Shown here in pieces: positions 58,808 through 64,000 of a stretch of DNA of 64,000 bases (position 1 is the stretch's first letter; each line of letters begins with the position of its first letter). The notes beneath the pieces are model-generated. The model was given only the letters and a program-made list of their open reading frames with translations, ran no database searches and was not told the origin of the DNA. Made by a program: the position numbers and the translations under genes. Source of the stretch: Chloroflexota bacterium (GTDB taxonomy: Bacteria > Chloroflexota > Ktedonobacteria > Ktedonobacterales > JADMIN01); the NCBI GenBank assembly GCA_021323855.1, contig JAJPKE010000025.1, positions 22,432-86,431 of the forward strand. Direction: 5' to 3'.

Positions 58808-59572
58808 CTACTGTTGGAACAGTCCGTCGCTCATGCGACGACGCACCTCCAACTCATAATTCTCGAAGGATGTCTGTATATGCTGCTGCATTTCGCGCGC
58901 TGCGGCATCGGGGTCGCCATTGCGAATCGCCTGGGCAATGGCAAGATGCTGCTTGGCTGCGACGATAGGACTGCCTGGTTTCCCCCACTGGCCTCCGTCG
59001 GCTCCCATCGCCGTATCACCGGCCCAGAAGTTGAGGCGGATCACGGTGGTCACTGCCGCAAGTAAATATTCGTTCCCAGTCGCTTCTGCAATGCCGCGAT
59101 GGAACGTGGTGTCCGCTTCGGTCCATTGACTGCCGTCTTGATGTTCTGCGCTGTCCAGTGTTGCCTGCGCCGCGTCTTCGATCTGCCGGAGAAGACGTGG
59201 TGTGATGCGGTCCGCAGCAAGGCGAGCAGTTTGCATCTCTAACGTCATCCGAAACTCGCAAAGCTGACGTACCTGGTTGGGATCACCCTGCACCGTCACA
59301 TCAATAAAGCCTGTTGCGGTAAGCGGCGAGGTCTGCATCACATAGATGCCACTACCTTGACGTGGACGCAGCACACCGGACACCGCAAGCACCTTCACCG
59401 CCTGACTCACAGTATGGCGACTCACGCCCAGTTCGCGTCCTAATTCGCGTTCTGTAGGAAGTCGGTCTCCTGGTTTGAGGCCAGATTTGGCGATCAATTG
59501 CACGATGCGCGATGCTACCTGTTGGTAGGTTTGGCGTTCGTCTCGTAGCTCTGGTCGTGGCTCAGTCGCCAT
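58808..59572 (-). CDS. FadR/GntR-family transcriptional regulator with FCD domain
   Basis: GLKPGDRLPTERELGRELGVSRHTVSQAVKVLAVSGVLRPRQGSGIYV; FCD ligand-binding domain. Confidence 0.93.
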   Translation of the reverse strand: MATEPRPELRDERQTYQQVASRIVQLIAKSGLKPGDRLPTERELGRELGVSRHTVSQAVKVLAVSGVLRPRQGSGIYVMQTSPLTATGFIDVTVQGDPNQVRQLCEFRMTLEMQTARLAADRITPRLLRQIEDAAQATLDSAEHQDGSQWTEADTTFHRGIAEATGNEYLLAAVTTVIRLNFWAGDTAMGADGGQWGKPGSPIVAAKQHLAIAQAIRNGDPDAAAREMQQHIQTSFENYELEVRRRMSDGLFQQ

Positions 59573-59907
59573 GATAGACGATCCTCTCCATCCCGCTCAG
59601 GAGATGGCTCCGCCTGGGTTCTGAAAAGCAGCAGACCTGTGTCCAGTGAAGCACGCTAGAGCGAAGATTGGCACATATTGGCACACCAATGATGCCATAG
59701 ATACCACACCGCTGTCAAGAGTTGTCAGCGAATATGGTATGGTATTTTGATAAATTGGCTGGACAATTATAGGATCTGTACTAATTCTTCTCATCCTTTT
59801 TCTTACCAGCGCTGACGCCGAAAAGTCCATAAAAGTGCATTTTATGGCGTAATACAGGGTAATGTCCTCAGTTCCCAGTTCTCGTGTTTGGTTTGTATAT
59901 CACCCTC

Positions 59908-59936
59908 TTGACAAACACAAATTGTCCTGGTAATAT
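59908..59936 (+). promoter_or_regulatory. Sigma70-type promoter with embedded inverted repeat (candidate GntR operator)
   Basis: TTGACA (59908-59913), 17-bp spacer, TAATAT (59931-59936); GACAA-N7-TTGTC at 59910-59926. Confidence 0.65.
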
Positions 59937-60124
59937 GTCACCCATCTTGAGTAGTGGCCTGACGAGTCGAGGTTGTTTTTTCGACCCTGGTCTTATTCGA
60001 GAGGGAAGCACAGCATTGTATGGGTGCGTTTGCTCGTGCCTACTTCATCCCTGCGCGAAGCATTGTCCGCTTTTTGAGCATTGACCGTTTTCCCGCTCAG
60101 TGAATTGAGCTAGGAGGTCCCAGG

Positions 60125-61447
60125 ATGCAACGCCGCTCTCGCGTATCGGTGCGCCATATGGCACACGCTGTTGTCCTACTGCTCTCGCTCTTTCCCGTTA
60201 TGATGATTGCCCTCTCGGCCTGTGACAGCGGTCCCAGCGCATCCAGCAACGCACCCATCACCGTCTGGGTTGACGCTGATCGCATGAAAGCAATTCAAGA
60301 ATATGAGGCTGCGCATCCTGGAAGCGCAGGCAAAATCCACGCGGTGGTGGTTGATCGCACCCAGTTTCCAGCCAAAGTCCTGCTCGAAAACAACATCAAT
60401 AGCGGATGGCCAGATGTTGTTTTCGCTGAGCCTGATCTCGTCGCGCAGGTTTCCGACGCCGCCCACCATTTCCCGCTTGATCTTTCCCCTTACGTCTCTG
60501 CGGACATCCAGAAGAACTTCGCCGGTCTCGATGCCTGCCGCTTCAATGGGAAGCTGTACTGCTTGCGCAATGACCTGGCGCAATATGTTCTCTATTACAA
60601 CGCTCCCCTCATGCAGCAGTTTGGCTATTCCGTGCCGACCACTTGGGAACAGTATGAGGCGCTCGGACTTCAGGTAGCCAAAGAGCATCCTGGCTATATC
60701 ATCGGCGAATTCGCCGATGCCTATGCTCTTGACGAGTACTTCTGGGGCGGCAAGTGCCCGCTACATCAGGTCACTGGAGATACCCTCTATACCAACCTTG
60801 CCAGCCCAAACTGCATGCGTATGGCATCCTTGCTCGATACACTGATCCCTACTGGGGTTATCACGACGAAAGCAGGCTATTTTGATGCAGGGATGACGAC
60901 CCTCGGCCACCAGAACAAGATTCTGATGCTTCCTGGCGCGTCCTGGATGGGAGAGTATCTGTTCAAAGGTACCCTCTATCCCAGCTCCAATCACCAGCTC
61001 GGAGTTGCGGCTCCGCTCAAGTGGCAGGCCGATTCGCAAGCCTATACCGGCGCGCTCGGCGGGGCCGCCTGGACGATCTCGAATCACACCAAAAACGTCA
61101 AGCTAGCGGTAGATTTTGTGACCTGGGTGACTACCAATCCTACTTACCTTGGTCACGAGGCCAATTTCCCGGCCTATTTGCCGACCGCCGATATCTGGCA
61201 CCAGAGCATCGCCAGCGATCCGATCTTCGCCAGTGATCCCTACCCTGTGTTGAAACAGGCGGCAACAGAACTTGATCCCACCTACAGTTATGTTCGTTTC
61301 GATGATAGAACCATCTTTGGGACCTCGGTGGTGACCCCAGTCATCACTGCGGGTGCGACCGTCAGTTCCAAGCTTTCCGCCTATCAAGCGCAACTGGTGG
61401 CTCTCGCTCAGTCGGTAGGTTACCAGGTGACGAATACTGCGCCGTAG
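60125..61447 (+). CDS. Sugar ABC transporter extracellular solute-binding lipoprotein
   Basis: Lipobox ALSACDS; ITVWVDADRMKAIQEYEAAHPG..., WPDVVFAEPD, LPGASWMGEYLF. Confidence 0.92.
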   Translation: MQRRSRVSVRHMAHAVVLLLSLFPVMMIALSACDSGPSASSNAPITVWVDADRMKAIQEYEAAHPGSAGKIHAVVVDRTQFPAKVLLENNINSGWPDVVFAEPDLVAQVSDAAHHFPLDLSPYVSADIQKNFAGLDACRFNGKLYCLRNDLAQYVLYYNAPLMQQFGYSVPTTWEQYEALGLQVAKEHPGYIIGEFADAYALDEYFWGGKCPLHQVTGDTLYTNLASPNCMRMASLLDTLIPTGVITTKAGYFDAGMTTLGHQNKILMLPGASWMGEYLFKGTLYPSSNHQLGVAAPLKWQADSQAYTGALGGAAWTISNHTKNVKLAVDFVTWVTTNPTYLGHEANFPAYLPTADIWHQSIASDPIFASDPYPVLKQAATELDPTYSYVRFDDRTIFGTSVVTPVITAGATVSSKLSAYQAQLVALAQSVGYQVTNTAP

Positions 61448-61461
61448 GCTACCTGATGTGT

Positions 61462-61504
61462 CTGTTTCCTCAGATGTTCCACTGCGGGACATCTGAGGAA
61501 ACAG
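61462..61504 (+). ncRNA. Intercistronic stem-loop between SBP and permease genes
   Basis: Stem ctgtttcctcagatgttcc / gggacatctgaggaaacag; no following T-run. Confidence 0.7.
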
Positions 61505-61587
61505 CCAGTGTTCATAACACTATCAGGCGCACTAACAGCAATACGTTTATCAGCCAGGGTAATCAGTGGTGAACGAGGAGGTTCCTA

Positions 61588-62553
61588 ATGGCGGTACTCG
61601 AAGCGCGAAAGCAGGTTGCGCCATCACCCACGAAGACCCGTGTCAAGACAGGAGTGCGGCGGTGGCTGCCAACTGCGGCAGATCTCTTTGTTCTGCCTTA
61701 TACCCTCTTCTTGCTGGCTTTTGGCATTCTTCCAGGGGTCTTCGCGCTGATCCTGAGCTTTGCTAATTTTTCTAATGGCACCCCTCAGTATTTCGCGGCA
61801 GGCCTACAAAACTATATCACCACCTTTCACGATTTCCGTTTTGCGTCTGCATTCGCCAATATGTTCCAATTCCTTCTCATTTCGGTCCCATTTGGTGTGA
61901 TCGGCGTCACCGGCATTGCGCTCCTACTGCATATGCGCACAGGCTGGTTTGCGTCTGCGATGCGCACCATTTACTTCCTCCCCGGAGCAGTCGCTGGCCC
62001 TACCTCCGTCTTGATCTTCCTTTTCATGCTCGACCCGCAGGTTAGTCCATTTAGAGGACTGTTGACGGCCATGCACATGGATCAGACCATCATCGTGATC
62101 CAACCCAGTCATCTGCCCTTGCTCTTTACTCTGCTCGGCTTCTTCGTTGGAGCGGGCGGATGGATCGTCATTTTTTATGGCGGGCTGAAAGGTATCTCGA
62201 CGGATGTCCTGGAAGCTGCTGCCATTGATGGGGCGAATGCCTGGCAGACCGCTCTCTATATCAAGCTGCCGATGATTCGGCGTTATGTGATTTACCTGGC
62301 GATTCTCACGTTCGCGGGCAACATCCAGATCTTCACGGAACCACAACTCATTGGCGCCAGCTTCGCGTATAGTGGCATCGGCACGATCAGCCCAACGTGG
62401 TCGCCAAACGAGCTTGGTTACTATTTTGCCTTCAACGACGGCAACTTTGGGGCGGCGGCGGCAATTTCCTTACTCATGGTCGCAATTGGCCTGATCGGCG
62501 CGCTGGCCATCATTCGCGCCACCGGATTCTTCCGCACCGATGCAGCAGTCTGA
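61588..62553 (+). CDS. Sugar ABC transporter permease (MalF/UgpA type)
   Basis: Six TM; EAAAIDGANAWQTALYIKLPMIRRY EAA loop. Confidence 0.93.
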   Translation: MAVLEARKQVAPSPTKTRVKTGVRRWLPTAADLFVLPYTLFLLAFGILPGVFALILSFANFSNGTPQYFAAGLQNYITTFHDFRFASAFANMFQFLLISVPFGVIGVTGIALLLHMRTGWFASAMRTIYFLPGAVAGPTSVLIFLFMLDPQVSPFRGLLTAMHMDQTIIVIQPSHLPLLFTLLGFFVGAGGWIVIFYGGLKGISTDVLEAAAIDGANAWQTALYIKLPMIRRYVIYLAILTFAGNIQIFTEPQLIGASFAYSGIGTISPTWSPNELGYYFAFNDGNFGAAAAISLLMVAIGLIGALAIIRATGFFRTDAAV

Positions 62554-62593
62554 GGAAAGTGCATAAGAGCATAAGAGAAGAGAGGAAATCGTC

Positions 62594-63556
62594 ATGACCA
62601 GCACTACGACTCCCGCTCCAACGCCACTAGCAGCCAAGACGCCATGGCTGACCCGCTTGCGCCGCTCACGCGGGGCACCGGCGCTGACGGGGATGGGTCC
62701 AATCACGACTCTCATTCGTGCAGCGCTCTTACTCCTGTTGGGGATTTTCTTCGGTCTTCCTCTGCTGTGGCTCCTCCTCGCCCCTACCAAGACCGACGTT
62801 CAGCTCACTCAGGATTTTCCGCTCTCAATTGGCTCATGGGCCAAGATAGGGAGCGATTGGCAGAATTTGCTAACTTTTGACGATGGCGTCATCATCCAAT
62901 GGTACGTCAACTCTATACTCTATGCTCTGGCGACTCTCGTGCTAGCACTCGCGGTATCGCTACCTGCGGGATATGCGCTGGCTACGATGAAGCCGAAGGG
63001 ACGCGGATTACTCTTGTCGTTGACGCTGGTGGCCATGCTCCTGCCCATCTCGGCGCTCGTGCTGCCGCTCTTCCTGGAGATCAACCTGGTTCATCTGGTC
63101 AATACACCCTGGTCTGTGATTCTACCGACGGCATTCTTCCCCTTTGGGGTCTTTCTCGCCTTCATCTATTACGCCGTGAGTTTGCCGAAAGACTTGCTGG
63201 CTGCGGGCCGCATTGACGGCGCGAGCGAGTGGCAACTCTTTTGGCATGTCGGAATTCCTCTTGCCCGCCCGCTCCTGGGGTTGCTGATCTTTCTCAATTT
63301 CACGGCAACCTGGAATAACTATTTTCTGCCGTTTGTCATGCTGCAAGACCCATCTGTCTATAATCTACCCGTTGGGCTGCAAGCGCTCATCTCAGGAACG
63401 CCAGCGCTGCATCCTGCCCTCGTGGGCGATGTGCCGATTCACCGAGCGGAGCTGGCGCTAGCTGGGGTCATTATCGTTCTGCCTGTGGCGCTCGTCTTTC
63501 TCTTTTCGCAGCGCTTCGTCACCAGCGGCGCCCTTACCGGCAGCTTCAAAGAATAA
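62594..63556 (+). CDS. Carbohydrate ABC transporter permease (MalG/UgpE type)
   Basis: Six TM; AAGRIDGASEWQLFWHVGIPLARPLLG EAA loop. Confidence 0.93.
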   Translation: MTSTTTPAPTPLAAKTPWLTRLRRSRGAPALTGMGPITTLIRAALLLLLGIFFGLPLLWLLLAPTKTDVQLTQDFPLSIGSWAKIGSDWQNLLTFDDGVIIQWYVNSILYALATLVLALAVSLPAGYALATMKPKGRGLLLSLTLVAMLLPISALVLPLFLEINLVHLVNTPWSVILPTAFFPFGVFLAFIYYAVSLPKDLLAAGRIDGASEWQLFWHVGIPLARPLLGLLIFLNFTATWNNYFLPFVMLQDPSVYNLPVGLQALISGTPALHPALVGDVPIHRAELALAGVIIVLPVALVFLFSQRFVTSGALTGSFKE

Positions 63557-63824
63557 CTCGATGAATGCGATCACCACGAATGGCAGCACTTCGATCAGCA
63601 ATAACCGTCAGCGGTCAGTAGGGAAAGGAACCGCGTGTCTCCGCTCCTGTCTCTACGTAGTAGGCACACCTGCGCAGACGGAGTGTTGTAAACGTGTTAG
63701 TGCTTACATATGCTCTGTGCGCCGAATAGACCGGAAATCATCGCGAGGTTCAAGAGTAGCTTGAGAGAGTGGGAGCATGGGCCGTCAGAGCAGTCAGCGC
63801 CCGCCCTGCGAGAGGAGCGAGTCC

Positions 63825-64000
63825 ATGGCGGAAGTGACGTTTGCGCATATCACCAAGCGCTACAGCGAGCAGACGAAGAGTGTCATTGCTGATCTGAACC
63901 TCCAGGTGCGCGACCACGAGTTCCTGGTGCTGGTGGGGCCATCGGGCTGTGGCAAGAGTACGGCGCTGCGCATGATTGCTGGGCTGGAGGCGATTACCGA
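63825..64000 (+). CDS. ABC transporter ATP-binding protein (MalK/UgpC type), truncated by window end
   Basis: [58 protein letters not shown]; Walker A present; open at 64000. Confidence 0.92.
   Translation, partial: MAEVTFAHITKRYSEQTKSVIADLNLQVRDHEFLVLVGPSGCGKSTALRMIAGLEAIT

Overview
This is a chromosomal window of about 60% GC. The gene content (SECIS-type formate dehydrogenase, F420-type reductases, many kinase, TIR and caspase proteins) suggests a Chloroflexota/Ktedonobacteria-like bacterium, which is an inference because no 16S is present. It runs from rpsI at the left edge to the ATPase gene of a sugar ABC transporter cut by the right edge. Main blocks: (i) rpsI, then three secreted proteins; (ii) a divergent PadR/MFS pair with two palindromic operators; (iii) tyrS, a CDF transporter and assorted enzymes; (iv) a co-directional signalling/conflict island at 13.5-25.6 kb: TPR protein, Ser/Thr kinase-PQQ propeller, duplicated TIR-4TM protein, caspase-like protease, pseudokinase-PP2C fusion and J-domain-vWA fusion. 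This is the best candidate for an undescribed system: a kinase/PP2C/vWA triad enclosing TIR and caspase effectors; (v) a MurA homologue with Cys to Asp at the fosfomycin-target position; (vi) a formate dehydrogenase operon whose alpha subunit reads through an in-frame TGA (selenocysteine) followed by a recognisable SECIS hairpin; (vii) tRNA-Lys(CTT) and tRNA-Thr(CGT), each followed by the same 23-nt sequence at about 67-69 bp; (viii) a truncated IS5-type transposase; (ix) a sugar/sugar-acid catabolic cluster (ABC importer, aldo-keto reductase, lactonase, enolase-superfamily dehydratase, SDR, LarA-like protein, FadR-type regulator). All family calls were made by reading motifs; no database search was run.
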